Part shown: piece by piece, positions 22,431-34,886 of the stretch
Layout of the letters: each line of letters opens with the position of its first letter
How positions within the stretch are numbered: position 1 is the first letter of the stretch
Assembly (NCBI RefSeq): GCF_029867415.1
Contig: NW_026705298.1
Location: 620,001 to 684,000, forward strand
Source: Vicia villosa
Lineage: Eukaryota > Streptophyta > Magnoliopsida > Fabales > Fabaceae
Direction: 5' to 3'
DNA: 64,000 nucleotides
Program-made: the position numbers and the translations under genes
The notes under the pieces: model-generated
Told to the model about the DNA's origin: nothing
Database searches by the model: none
What the model saw: the letters and a program-made list of their open reading frames with translations, nothing else

Positions 22431-22444
22431 ATGCTCTGATACCA
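22431..22444 (-). other. Primer-binding site (tRNA-iMet type), copy 1
   Basis: The minus strand reads TGGTATCAGAGCAT, complementary to the 3' end of initiator methionine tRNA, a few bases after the end of LTR B in the sense direction. Copy 2 is at 28194-28207. Confidence 0.9.
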
Positions 22445-22448
22445 CTAA

Positions 22449-25400
22449 TGTAACACCCCTCTTTATACCCCAAAATATATAACATATAATCAGAGAATAA
22501 CATGCATATAATTAAAAAGGGCGTCACATTGATGCTTTTAGAAGAACTAAAAACCTTAAAAAAAACTGACAGCATTTATCTACACAGCACAATACTCCTG
22601 GTCATTTTAATAACACTCAATATCAAATCACAATTTAACTTGGATATGCATTCACAGCGGAAATATATGATACTCATGTGATTTATAATGATTCATGTCC
22701 CATACCATGATCATACATCGACTAGTAATCTCAATCCAACATAAAACGTAATCAAAAAATTTGGCTTGTAAGCCTCTCAAAAGACATGTAACCGATAAAT
22801 AAGTTCACCAGTCATAGCATAATACATACACAAACATAACACGAGTTCAATACACCTAGTCTACCCAGTGTTACATGACCAGAGCATCGACTCACTACCT
22901 AGTCTCCAATAACCAAGGAAGAACCTCCGGCTAGGTCACACGCGGCTACTAAACTCCAGAACCTGCATGTCGCCAAACGAGGCAACATTAAAACAGAAGG
23001 GTGAGAATACGAACCATTATGAAGAAAGTATAACAGAATATAATGGTTAAATCAACACTTCAAGTAATTAGTCATACTACGTAAAACGAAATAGATAATA
23101 GTAATCAACACATGTTTCACATGTTATCGGGTATACAACAAGCTGAAATAGTATAATATTTCAATTCTACTTTTATATTCTCAATTAAGTACACAATCAT
23201 AATTCTCACATATTCACACATCTAATCAAATAAGTATTCAAACTTCACTCGTTTCAATTAACAAACTCATACACATATCACAAATACATCAACTTCACAT
23301 ACTCAATTATCGCATAATTTTAATGTGACTCAATGCAAGATATGTGACACTATGCATGTGGTACCGAATTGTGAACCCAAAGTTTCACCGCTTTCCGATT
23401 CAATATCTAGAATCCAAGCCACGCTTCCGATCCGGACAAGACCAAAGCCCACCAAATGTAAACATATAGTTTACCGCTTCCGATTCACTTTAGAATCTAA
23501 GCCTCGCTTTTGTTTCAAAGCAAACCACCTTTGTTTCAAGGCATCCATGATATGAATGTATGTACAATGTTAATCAAACATATGCAATTAAGATCATCTC
23601 TACCATCTTGATATTTAGCATATCACAATAATTCACTCAATGAATTATCCACAATATTGTACACAACATTCTCATCACATAAGCATTGTTCTCATATAAT
23701 AGTCAACACACAAATTTCAATCCACCATTCTAACTAACACTAGTAATTATCACTATCATATGCTAACTCACATTTTGTCAATTTTATATGATTCACTCAC
23801 TTTCATATGAACCAATAAGTCATTAGTATTTTATCACCTAACTATATTTCTAACTTTAATTTTAGGACCATAATAGAATTACAATCCAATTACTATCTTT
23901 ATTAGGGATATATTAGTTTACATAAAAAAACAATTTCATGCAAACATGTTTATTTACTAAATAATCTAAACATATGGGTATACACTATATATTCTTGTCA
24001 ATGGCTACAGTAGACTCACTTTTCATTAATTGGCCAAGTTAATAAATACAGGGGATATAATAATTATATACTAGGATTCACGTTTTTCATCTCAAAAGGA
24101 AGTTCACGTTTTTCTTCCACTGACCCATCAATGGCATTAATTGGTACTTCATGTTTTATCCTAAAAGAACTATGTATAAAACTAGTAGCATTGGTCATTC
24201 TATCCATGAAATAAATTAATGTGTTCACATTTATCTTTAGCCAATAAAAATCAAATAGCAACATTTCTCATTTAATCCCTCATACATTGTCTCACATGAT
24301 TAACTAAACAACTAGCTAGTAATGCTAGCACTTCTATCATTAATGTGTTGGTACCTCATGCTCCTTTTTGATTAGCCAAGGAACAGCTATGGGGCGGTAA
24401 TTTTATTAAATAACAAGTGGTGGTTTGAGTCATTATGTGGTTCTAGCTAAAGGCTGCAGCAAGTCACTTCTATCCACATATATATATATATATATATATT
24501 GAGTTTCTTCTTTTTATAAATACACATACCTAGTGGAAAAAGTCACTTATATTAGATAAGTGATAGTTCACGTTTTCTTTTGTGGCCAAAGGTACATCAC
24601 TATATCATTTTGTTTCATTCAATAGCATATATATATCACTCACCTTTATTAATTAAATAAATAACCAGCAATGAATGGTCCTATCAAGCCACCAACTGGT
24701 TACTACTAGTTCTTCTATCTATAAGCATGATAAGCATCTCACATGTGGACTTTATTGAACCACATGATTAGCCAAGTGAGTAATTAAAAGGAGAACAATT
24801 AATTGGGGACAAACATAGTTTCTTTGGCCAATGAAAAGCAACATTGGCGAGAGAATTAGGAACAGTAACCGAACATGTTTCCATTACAGTACTAGGAGCT
24901 TGTGGTTTATTTTCTATTTGTCCACTAGCAATCAGTAGCCATACCTATTGCTAAGGCATGCTCTCACGCTTTCTATTGGCTAATGGCAGCAGTTTTTCTT
25001 TTTATTAATAAAGTAAAATATAGTGTTTCGCATTTTATGTTTATTAATTCCTACTTGCTACCAGTCAATGCACAGCAACAAATATTCATTAAACTACAAA
25101 GTGACCCATTTATTATTGACCAAGCGAAAGAAAGAAGAACATCAACAGTCAAACCGAATGAAGGAAACAAAACAAGTAGAACACTGCACATTCCAATATA
25201 AATTTTGGTTTCAAAGTTCCAGTATGTCAATAGAGATTGAACACATATTTTATTAGATTCACCATGAACAAATATAACTATATTAATCTACCAATAACCC
25301 CATTATACTAGCCCACAATGATTTGGGATTCTCCCCCTTACCTCTTGATTTCTCCTCCAAAACCCTAGTTCCTCTTCTTGTTCCTCTCCTCCACCTCTAT

Positions 25401-25862
25401 TCTTCCAAAAACCAGCAAAATGATAAAATGATTCCTCTACCCCTTATTTCCTCTCTTACTATCTTTATTTATTATATTGGGCTTTAAAAATGATAACACC
25501 CCTTAATTGCTTATCACTCCAATAAATAGGCCCAATTAATAAAATAGAGTAGTCAAATAAATAATTATGCTCCAACAAATAATATTATTACCCTTAATAT
25601 TATTTTCCGATTAATCCAATTAAATCCGACTTTATCTCAAATAAATAAAATCCAATAATAATATTATTTCTAATATTATTTCTCTACATACTCCACTTTA
25701 TTAATTTCTCGATTAACCGAATAAATTCCAACTTCACTTAATAATCCGAACATGTTTCTCAATAACACCGACGATCCAATTAATTATTAAACTTCGTCCA
25801 AATTAAGTAAATAAATCCTTATTTAATTTAATTAGCCAAATAATAAAATTCGGGCTGTTACA
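22449..25862 (-). repeat. Array LTR B (3414 bp, middle)
   Basis: It shares the C-type bases at the positions where A and C differ in my comparison. It has private changes (GTGGAAAAAGTC, TACCTATTGC) and the shortest AT tract. Being in the middle, it serves as 3' LTR for one unit and 5' LTR for the other. Confidence 0.95.
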
Positions 25863-25934
25863 ACTCTCCCCCACTTAAAATATTTTCGTCCTCGAAAATT
25901 CCGTCGACACAACCATTTCAACACCAAAACCACA

Positions 25935-26022
<88 letters not shown>

Positions 26023-26212
26023 TCATACTGATACAAAACGTTCTACACTTACGACCATACAAAGCTCCAAAAGATGTCATTTCAACATCCGAAGAAAATA
26101 CCATGCAACACACAATCCTTTCGATGCACAACTTAGCAAGTCTCTTCATCGAATAATCCATCTTCATCGGAATAAACGAGCATATTTCGTCAACTATCCA
26201 CACAGACCCCAC
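25863..26212 (-). pseudogene. Integrase remnant and polypurine tract, internal region 2
   Basis: It is the same as 20118-20449 apart from a longer CT tract (25939-26019, 81 bases). The polypurine tract is at 25863-25878 on the minus strand. Confidence 0.6.
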
Positions 26213-27371
26213 TCACTTCACAATTACTCGATGCCTCAGAAATCTCGAAATAAAATCCATAGAGTTACTATCTCACTTCCACTCGGAAATAGATAACTGT
26301 TTCGCCAACGAAACCGTTCCTGACAAATCCAACTCAAATACACAATTCCGGTATATCACTCTTCACACTTTACCACTAAACATTTCCTCAAATTTCGATA
26401 CATCATTAATACCATGATTAATACTCAATTCATTACGATGTTCCTCATCCACAAATTCTCTTTGTCCGAATTCAAACCATCAGGAATATAAACTCGATCA
26501 CAACATCTCATAACACCATTCTCGAAATCCAAAAGTTATCACTTTTTCCTTGATTAATCAATATCATCTTGTCAACCAATTACAAAATCCGATTGCTAAC
26601 CTTCTATAATCTTGTCAATAATATCACAAGTAAGCTTCAACATACCAACTTAACACACGAAGACGTCGCTTCACAACCAAAATCAATTCTCTAAATCGTT
26701 CAAACGATTTCCAATTCTTGAATCCTCAACATAACTTATAAAATTATTTCCTACTCAATGTATCGGCCACAACCTTCTTTCTTCTTACTCGACAAACAGG
26801 GGTACTCTACGAATATAGACTCAGACAATGAACCTCTTCTCAAACAATTCCTCAAATCTACTCTTCAACTTCTCCTTAGTCGCTTTACACGCCACCAAGT
26901 TAGTAAGAGAAGTCTATTCCGTCCAATACGATCTCTTCTTCTATCAACAATAGATTAAGGGTGATCAGGTCCTCAATTTGTCAATAGACAGTCGACAATC
27001 ATAATGAAACATAAACCACCGTTACTAAACTATAATAGTGTTCCTTCAGGACTTGCGCTCGAAATCACTTACAACACCGAGATCCACAGTCTCTCTTACA
27101 GTTACAATTACTTAGTTCAACTTCAAACAGTTCACACCAAAATTTTCATCAACTTAGTCCAACAGAAAACAAACCAAATCAATTATCAAAATCTCTACCA
27201 AAGATGCTCAACGGATAATTCAAACACGCAAAAGAAGTAGAAACAAGGCCACAGCAGTTGTATCAATAACTATACTTCTACGCATAGCAGATAAAACAAG
27301 ATCCAATCTTATAGCACAATCCAAAGAATGAAATAATATGTTGCGCTATTATCAATATTAAAGCACGTACC
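26213..27371 (-). other. Internal region 2, no recognisable coding
   Basis: Copy of 20450-21608. I see no pol motif. Small ORFs on either strand repeat exactly between the two units because the DNA is duplicated, not because they are under selection. Confidence 0.6.
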
Positions 27372-28139
27372 TCAGGTTAACTTATCCTTAGTAGTAGTCT
27401 CAGCACCAGACAACGCAAACACTTTTCCTTCCGCTTGCTCCTTCTTTGGCTTATCGCACATGGCACAATTGCGTCCTTGCTCACCACAACTGTAGCAAAT
27501 CCTACTCGAACCAACTCCACAATCAACAGTTTTGTGACCCGTCTCGCCACACCTGTAGCACTTAATCGGAATAGAAACTCCTCCCCCACTTGGCTTCTTG
27601 CCAATACCAGATTGTCCCCTCATGTCATCATACGATTTCTCACGAAACTGTTCTCCTCCTCGTTCCAACTGTAGAAACCTCACTTCTTTCTTTCCACGCA
27701 CATCTTCTGGACAATAGTTTCCCAAAAATGCATCACGGAAAAGAGTCCAAGTAACTTCAATACCTTCTCTTTCAAATCTCCGCACAGTATTACTCCACCA
27801 ACCGTCAGCTTCTTTTGTCAGCATGTGAGTACCAAACTGTACCTTCTGTACATTAGTACAACTCACGACTTGAAAGGTCTTCTCGATTTCTCTCATCCAT
27901 GCGTGTGCTTTGTCCGGTCCATACCCTCCTTCAAAGATCGGCGGGTTGCACCTTCGAAAGTCCTCAAAAGCACGGAATTCATCCCTTCCTCCATAACCGA
28001 CATTCTCTTGCGGCGCTTGTCCAATCGCACCAGTCCACCTCATCATTGCCTCAACATTAATGTCAACATTCCTTCCCGCAGCCATCGTCCTAAACAACCA
28101 AACAACCAGACAAAACAGTATCGATCGTGTCAGATACAC
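27372..28139 (-). CDS. Short Gag of the non-autonomous element, copy 2 (255 codons)
   Basis: Identical in translation to 21609-22376, with the same capsid core, one CCHC knuckle and one damaged knuckle. It lies directly downstream of LTR C and the primer site at 28194-28207, so it is the first gag read in the sense direction. Identity of the two copies shows that the unit duplicated very recently. Confidence 0.85.
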   Translation of the reverse strand: MYLTRSILFCLVVWLFRTMAAGRNVDINVEAMMRWTGAIGQAPQENVGYGGRDEFRAFEDFRRCNPPIFEGGYGPDKAHAWMREIEKTFQVVSCTNVQKVQFGTHMLTKEADGWWSNTVRRFEREGIEVTWTLFRDAFLGNYCPEDVRGKKEVRFLQLERGGEQFREKSYDDMRGQSGIGKKPSGGGVSIPIKCYRCGETGHKTVDCGVGSSRICYSCGEQGRNCAMCDKPKKEQAEGKVFALSGAETTTKDKLT

Positions 28140-28211
28140 GATTCAAATACAACAGGATAAGAGACATTAATAACTTTGACCAACTGGTCGACCATGCTCT
28201 GATACCACTAA

Positions 28212-30237
28212 TGTAACACCCCTCTTTATACCCCAAAATATATAACATATAATCAGAGAATAACATGCATATAATTAAAAAGGGCGTCACATTGATGCTT
28301 TTAGAAGAACTAAAAACCTTAAAAAAAACTGACAGCATTTATCTACACAGCACAATACTCCTGGTCATTTTAATAACACTCAATATCAAATCACAATTTA
28401 ACTTGGATATGCATTCACAGCGGAAATATATGATACTCATGTGATTTATAATGATTCATGTCCCATACCATGATCATACATCGACTAGTAATCTCAATCC
28501 AACATAAAACGTAATCAAAAAATTTGGCTTGTAAGCCTCTCAAAAGACATGTAACCGATAAATAAGTTCACCAGTCATAGCATAATACATACACAAACAT
28601 AACACGAGTTCAATACACCTAGTCTACCCAGTGTTACATGACCAGAGCATCGACTCACTACCTAGTCTCCAATAACCAAGGAAGAACCTCCGGCTAGGTC
28701 ACACGCGGCTACTAAACTCCAGAACCTGCATGTCGCCAAACGAGGCAACATTAAAACAGAAGGGTGAGAATACGAACCATTATGAAGAAAGTATAACAGA
28801 ATATAATGGTTAAATCAACACTTCAAGTAATTAGTCATACTACGTAAAACGAAATAGATAATAGTAATCAACACATGTTTCACATGTTATCGGGTATACA
28901 ACAAGCTGAAATAGTATAATATTTCAATTCTACTTTTATATTCTCAATTAAGTACACAATCATAATTCTCACATATTCACACATCTAATCAAATAAGTAT
29001 TCAAACTTCACTCGTTTCAATTAACAAACTCATACACATATCACAAATACATCAACTTCACATACTCAATTATCGCATAATTTTAATGTGACTCAATGCA
29101 AGATATGTGACACTATGCATGTGGTACCGAATTGTGAACCCAAAGTTTCACCGCTTTCCGATTCAATATCTAGAATCCAAGCCACGCTTCCGATCCGGAC
29201 AAGACCAAAGCCCACCAAATGTAAACATATAGTTTACCGCTTCCGATTCACTTTAGAATCTAAGCCTCGCTTTTGTTTCAAAGCAAACCACCTTTGTTTC
29301 AAGGCATCCATGATATGAATGTATGTACAATGTTAATCAAACATATGCAATTAAGATCATCTCTACCATCTTGATATTTAGCATATCACAATAATTCACT
29401 CAATGAATTATCCACAATATTGTACACAACATTCTCATCACATAAGCATTGTTCTCATATAATAGTCAACACACAAATTTCAATCCACCATTCTAACTAA
29501 CACTAGTAATTATCACTATCATATGCTAACTCACATTTTGTCAATTTTATATGATTCACTCACTTTCATATGAACCAATAAGTCATTAGTATTTTATCAC
29601 CTAACTATATTTCTAACTTTAACTTTAGGACCATAATAGAATTACAATCCAATTACTATCTTTATTAGGGATATATTAGTTTACATAAAAAAACAATTTC
29701 ATGCCAACATGTTTATTTACTAAATAATCTAAACATATGGGTATACACTATATATTCTTGTCAATGGCTACAGTAGACTCACTTTTCATTAATTGGCCAA
29801 GTTAATAAATACAGGGGATATAATAATTATATACTAGGATTCACGTTTTTCATCTCAAAAGGAAGTTCACGTTTTTCTTCCACTGACCCATCAATGGCAT
29901 TAATTGGTACTTCATGTTTTATCCTAAAAGAACTATGTATAAAACTAGTAGCATTGGTCATTCTATCCATGAAATAAATTAATGTGTTCACATTTATCTT
30001 TAGCCAATAAAAATCAAATAGCAACATTTCTCATTTAATCCCTCATACATTGTCTCACATGATTAACTAAACAACTAGCTAGTAATGCTAGCACTTCTAT
30101 CATTAATGTGTTGGTACCTCATGCTCCTTTTTGATTAGCCAAGGAACAGCTATGGGGCGGTAATTTTATTAAATAACAAGTGGTGGTTTGAGTCATTATG
30201 TGGTTCTAGCTAAAGGCTGCAGCAAGTCACTTCTATC

Positions 30238-30282
<45 letters not shown>

Positions 30283-31643
30283 AGTTTCTTCTTTTTATAA
30301 ATACACATACCTAGTGGCAAAAGTCACTTATATTAGATAAGTGATAGTTCACGTTTTCTTTTGTGGCCAAAGGTACATCACTATATCATTTTGTTTCATT
30401 CAATAGCATATATATATCACTCACCTTTATTAATTAAATAAATAACCAGCAATGAATGGTCCTATCAAGCCACCAACTGGTTACTACTAGTTCTTCTATC
30501 TATAAGCATGATAAGCATCTCACATGTGGACTTTATTGAACCACATGATTAGCCAAGTGAGTAATTAAAAGGAGAACAATTAATTGGGGACAAACATAGT
30601 TTCTTTGGCCAATGAAAAGCAACATTGGCGAGAGAATTAGGAACAGTAACCGAACATGTTTCCATTACAGTACTAGGAGCTTGTGGTTTATTTTCTATTT
30701 GTCCACTAGCAATCAGTAGCCATACCTACTGCTAAGGCATGCTCTCACGCTTTCTATTGGCTAATGGCAGCAGTTTTTCTTTTTATTAATAAAGTAAAAT
30801 ATAGTGTTTCGCATTTTATGTTTATTAATTCCTACTTGCTACCAGTCAATGCACAGCAACAAATATTCATTAAACTACAAAGTGACCCATTTATTATTGA
30901 CCAAGCGAAAGAAAGAAGAACATCAACAGTCAAACCGAATGAAGGAAACAAAACAAGTAGAACACTGCACATTCCAATATAAATTTTGGTTTCAAAGTTC
31001 CAGTATGTCAATAGAGATTGAACACATATTTTATTAGATTCACCATGAACAAATATAACTATATTAATCTACCAATAACCCCATTATACTAGCCCACAAT
31101 GATTTGGGATTCTCCCCCTTACCTCTTGATTTCTCCTCCAAAACCCTAGTTCCTCTTCTTGTTCCTCTCCTCCACCTCTATTCTTCCAAAAACCAGCAAA
31201 ATGATAAAATGATTCCTCTACCCCTTATTTCCTCTCTTACTATCTTTATTTATTATATTGGGCTTTAAAAATGATAACACCCCTTAATTGCTTATCACTC
31301 CAATAAATAGGCCCAATTAATAAAATAGAGTAGTCAAATAAATAATTATGCTCCAACAAATAATATTATTACCCTTAATATTATTTTCCGATTAATCCAA
31401 TTAAATCCGACTTTATCTCAAATAAATAAAATCCAATAATAATATTATTTCTAATATTATTTCTCTACATACTCCACTTTATTAATTTCTCGATTAACCG
31501 AATAAATTCCAACTTCACTTAATAATCCGAACATGTTTCTCAATAACACCGACGATCCAATTAATTATTAAACTTCGTCCAAATTAAGTAAATAAATCCT
31601 TATTTAATTTAATTAGCCAAATAATAAAATTCGGGCTGTTACA
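28212..31643 (-). repeat. Array LTR C (3432 bp, 5'-most in sense)
   Basis: Ends are TGTAAC...GTTACA, and AACGC follows at 31644-31648. Private changes include AACTTTAGG and CATGCCAAC where A and B have AATTTTAGG and CATGCAAAC. The AT tract is 40 bases (30241-30280). Confidence 0.95.
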
Positions 31644-31648
31644 AACGC

Positions 31649-33023
31649 AGGGTACAATTCTGTGTAGGTCATTGGAATCGGATAAAACTGTGGAGCTCTT
31701 TGTACACGATTCTGATTATTGTTCAACTGCTGAGCCTATTGTCGAGGCTGTTGTTGTTGAAACTGTGGAGTATATCCCGGATTTGGTGCTGTATTAACGA
31801 TTGGTATGACAGCAGCAATCTGTTGTCGACTATTGACGTTTCCTCTTGGCTTCCCTTGGGACACCATGTCAACACTTTGTTCTTTCTTCTTTGGGAAACC
31901 ACTTCCGAACTTTTTGGTTCCCCTCGAAGATCCATCTTCTTTAGTCAGACGTCCGGTTCGGACTCCTTCTAGACGCATCCCCATGTTTACCATTTCAGTG
32001 AAATCACTTGGAGCACTAGCAATCATGCGTTCATAATAAAACGGACTGAGAGTATTCAAGAAGATCTTTGTCATCTCTTTCTCTTTTAACGGTGGATTAA
32101 TCTGAGCAGCAGTTTCTCTCCATCGTTGGGCATATTCTTTGAAAGCTTCATGGTCTTTCTGAGCCATGGACCGAAGCTGATCTCAGTCTGGAGCCATATC
32201 CGAGTTATACTTGTATTGTCGGACAAAGGCCTCACCTAGGTCATTGAATGTTCGAATATTAGTGCTATCCAAGCCTGTGTACCACTTCAGTGCGGCACCA
32301 GTCAAACTGTCTTGAAAGTAATGGATAAGCAACTGATGATTATCTGCATAAGTAGACATCTTCCTGGCATACATTACAAGATGGCTTTGTGGACAAGAAC
32401 TTCCTTTGTACTTCTCAAAGTCAGGGACCTTGAATTTAGCAGGTATTTGTACACTGGGAACCAAACATAGCTCCTGGGCATTCTTTCCAAACAAATCTTT
32501 CCCACGAATAGCCTTGACTTCCAATTGAATCTTGTTGAACTGTTCTTGGAGATCTTCCACAAGATTACGCGGATTTGTGCTATCACCTTGATCATGATAA
32601 ATCTCATTGCCATCATAAGGAACAGTGTGAACCGTAGGGGTCAGAACTGTCATAGTGGGTTGAGAAAGTGCCATAGTGATTTGGGAAAAAGTTACCCCCT
32701 GAATGTGGAATAAATGCCGAACCTTGTGCAGCAGGCGCTTCAGTTGTAGTCGTTTGAACCCCAGAGAAATTATGGCGGAAACCTGTACCAAAGCTGAAAG
32801 GCGGGCCCCAACCTTCTGGCATGGAGAAAGATGGAATACTGAATGCAACTGTAGAAACTGGAGTAGTGACCTCAGATGTTACTGTTGCTTGACTGTTGGG
32901 TGGCGGCGGCTGATTCTGTGCGGCCATTAAGGAGTCAACCAGAGTAGTGAGACTTTCCAATTTTTCTTGAAGGGTGGTCACCGTACCACGGAGCTCAATA
33001 TTCTCTTGTTCAGAGTGTTCCAT
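31649..33023 (-). pseudogene. O2 gag, N-terminal and capsid part
   Basis: Ogre Gag with a basic N-terminus and short coiled coil (EQENIELRGTVTTLQEKLESL), a Pro/Gln-rich linker, the capsid core (KFKVPDFEKYKG, HYFQDSLTGAALKWY, FVRQYKYN, FLNTLSPFYYERM) and a Gln-rich tail. A +/-1 frameshift lies where the frames 33023-32613 and 32848-32183 overlap (in the GGNFFPNH phrase). A TGA at about 32180 replaces an Arg codon kept in O1 (PDRYQL), and a further stop follows the QQQQPRQ phrase. ATG at 33021-33023 is the first Met; homology with O1 extends about 30 codons upstream without an ATG, so the true start is uncertain. The frame is cut by the array at 31643. Confidence 0.9.
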
Positions 33024-33350
33024 TACTCTTCTTCTATTTGAACGAGTATTGTATCTATGATCTAATTGCGAGCGCGGTCGAGAAACTTTGAGACGCGACA
33101 GCTTGACGATCTAATGGAGAAAGATCCAAAAGATGAGACTCTATACAACAGACTCGATATGCAGAATGATGTATGCAAAAAGAAATTTATGATTTTTCCA
33201 GTTATTTTAGAGATTATTTCCTTGCAAACATTTGAACACAAACAAATCTTTTATTCATTCATTTTTTTTTTTTGCAATAATGGGAAATGTTACAACATTG
33301 GAGCGTAGCTCCTTACAAAAGCAAATGATAAATAAAAAGCTAAACAAATC

Positions 33351-34886
33351 CTAAACATCTTCATCAGACGAAGAACCAAATGCATTGTGCAGCTTGAGCC
33401 TCGGGATTTCTTTCCCATAGTAAGCTTTCAATTCGGCCTTTTCAGCCCTCAGTTTGTCAACAACATTCTTCCAATTGTCAGGCATCGGAGCGTTGCTTGT
33501 CGAGGCTTCAAGATTCTTCTTGCTTTCTTTGATGTATCTCCTGATTGCAGCATCTTTCTGACGGATCTTCTCATCTTTACTCATGAGCCAACCATCTTGA
33601 TAATAAAGAGTTTCTTCGTGATCTTTCACTCTTTTCTTCAACTTTCTATTTTCCTCATCAGTTTTACGAAACTTTTCTTCCCAAGCGTCTTTTTCTAACC
33701 TCATTTTGGCTAAAATCTCTTGGTATTCTTCCGTAGTGTCAATGGGAATGTTGGGTAGTTGAGACACCACAGGGAACATGGGTTTTTCATAATCATAAGG
33801 CATTTGAAACTCTTTTGCTCTTTTCTTCACCCAACAGGTATAGGCGTTTGTAGCAATGCAGTTTCTTTCCCCACCTTTTTCTTTTCTTCGGACGTCGTAC
33901 CAAGCTCTTACCATTCTTGTCTTCAACCTTTGAGGATCCTCCCCTTCTCGGTAAAAGTAGCATTCCACTGTGAGACCAATGGGTTTAGCTGAATTTGCAT
34001 ACCCGAGTTGTCGTCGGGCTAGGACCGGATTGTAGTTAATTCCTCCTTGTGTACCAATGAGGGGTACGTTGGCGAACTCTCCACAACTATCAATGGTTTC
34101 TGTACCGCAGCGAGCCAGAGTATACCAATGAATATCATTATTAGTAAGGGACATAAGTCTTCGAGGCCAACGCAAGCCTTCTCGGTTTTCCGTGAAAATA
34201 GGAGACTTAGGTAAGTGTGAAACAATCCATTTGTACAAAAGAGGTGCACAACATACAATGATTCCACCGCCTTGGCGATTCCTATGATGAATAGAGAAAT
34301 ACGTGTCACCAAGCAAAGTCGGAACAAGATTTCCAATCAGAAAAATCTTTATGGCGTTGATATCAACAAAGTCGTTGACGTTGGGAAACAGAACCAACCC
34401 ATAGATGAGCAAGGCTAATACAGCTTCAAAAGCTATCATGCTACCAGTGTCAATGAAATCAAAGGCTTTCTTTATTAGAAACTGCGAAGTCAAACCCGGA
34501 AAGTTTCCTTTGGTAGTCCAATTACTTTCTATTTCAGATTTCTTCAAGTGGATACTTGCTGCAATGACTGGTGACTTAGGAATGGCTTCCAAACCATTGA
34601 AAGGTATTTTGTCAGATACAGGAATACCCAAAAGATCGGCATATTCTTCCAAGGTTGGTACCAACTGATAGTCTGGAAAGGTGAAACACCGGTAGACGGG
34701 ATCATAGAACTGAACCAGAGTTTTGAGAAGTCCTTCATCAACATGAGTGTTCAAGATAGGCAAAAGCTTTCCATGGCTTTTCCTAAAATCAGAAGGATCT
34801 TGTACAGAAGATGCTAACTCTTTCAGTCTTTCCACATTAGGCATTTTGAAATCGTACTTTTTGGTATGCCTTTTTACCCAATCCAT
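33351..34886 (-). CDS. Ogre ORF1 protein (511 aa, intact)
   Basis: This is the extra ORF between 5' LTR and gag that is characteristic of Ogre elements; its biochemical role is not known. It starts with ATG at 34886 (MDWVKRHTKKYDF) and runs without stops. Residues 1-350 form a globular, mostly helical domain with WIVSHLPKSPIF, RRLMSLTNNDIHWY and GTQGGINYNPVLARRQLGY. From memory this matches an uncharacterised plant domain family (DUF7745-like), and distant relation to the plant mobile domain is possible. Residues about 375-500 are Lys/Glu-rich and predicted coiled coil, ending in acidic DEDV. It is intact while gag and pol of the same copy are broken. The O1 counterpart at 440-1972 is dead. 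Confidence 0.9.
   Translation of the reverse strand: MDWVKRHTKKYDFKMPNVERLKELASSVQDPSDFRKSHGKLLPILNTHVDEGLLKTLVQFYDPVYRCFTFPDYQLVPTLEEYADLLGIPVSDKIPFNGLEAIPKSPVIAASIHLKKSEIESNWTTKGNFPGLTSQFLIKKAFDFIDTGSMIAFEAVLALLIYGLVLFPNVNDFVDINAIKIFLIGNLVPTLLGDTYFSIHHRNRQGGGIIVCCAPLLYKWIVSHLPKSPIFTENREGLRWPRRLMSLTNNDIHWYTLARCGTETIDSCGEFANVPLIGTQGGINYNPVLARRQLGYANSAKPIGLTVECYFYREGEDPQRLKTRMVRAWYDVRRKEKGGERNCIATNAYTCWVKKRAKEFQMPYDYEKPMFPVVSQLPNIPIDTTEEYQEILAKMRLEKDAWEEKFRKTDEENRKLKKRVKDHEETLYYQDGWLMSKDEKIRQKDAAIRRYIKESKKNLEASTSNAPMPDNWKNVVDKLRAEKAELKAYYGKEIPRLKLHNAFGSSSDEDV

Larger units (their letters stand above)
16673..31643 (-). mobile_element. Tandem LTR-retrotransposon array (LTR-int-LTR-int-LTR), chromovirus-like, non-autonomous
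   Basis: Three LTRs (A 16673-20117, B 22449-25862, C 28212-31643) alternate with two internal regions. Each LTR starts TGTAACACCCC and ends GGGCTGTTACA on the + strand. In sense (minus) order, a tRNA-iMet-type primer site follows LTRs C and B (28194-28207, 22431-22444), and a polypurine tract precedes LTRs B and A (25863-25878, 20118-20133). The duplication AACGC at 16668-16672 and 31644-31648 flanks the whole block only, so it integrated once. Repeat units are 5776 and 5763 bp. The internal regions encode only a short gag plus an integrase remnant, so the element needs help from an autonomous relative. Confidence 0.95.

Noticed and set aside
27825..28160. 111-codon + strand ORF, also at 22062-22397
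   Set aside because: Antisense shadow of the short gag, duplicated because the unit is duplicated.
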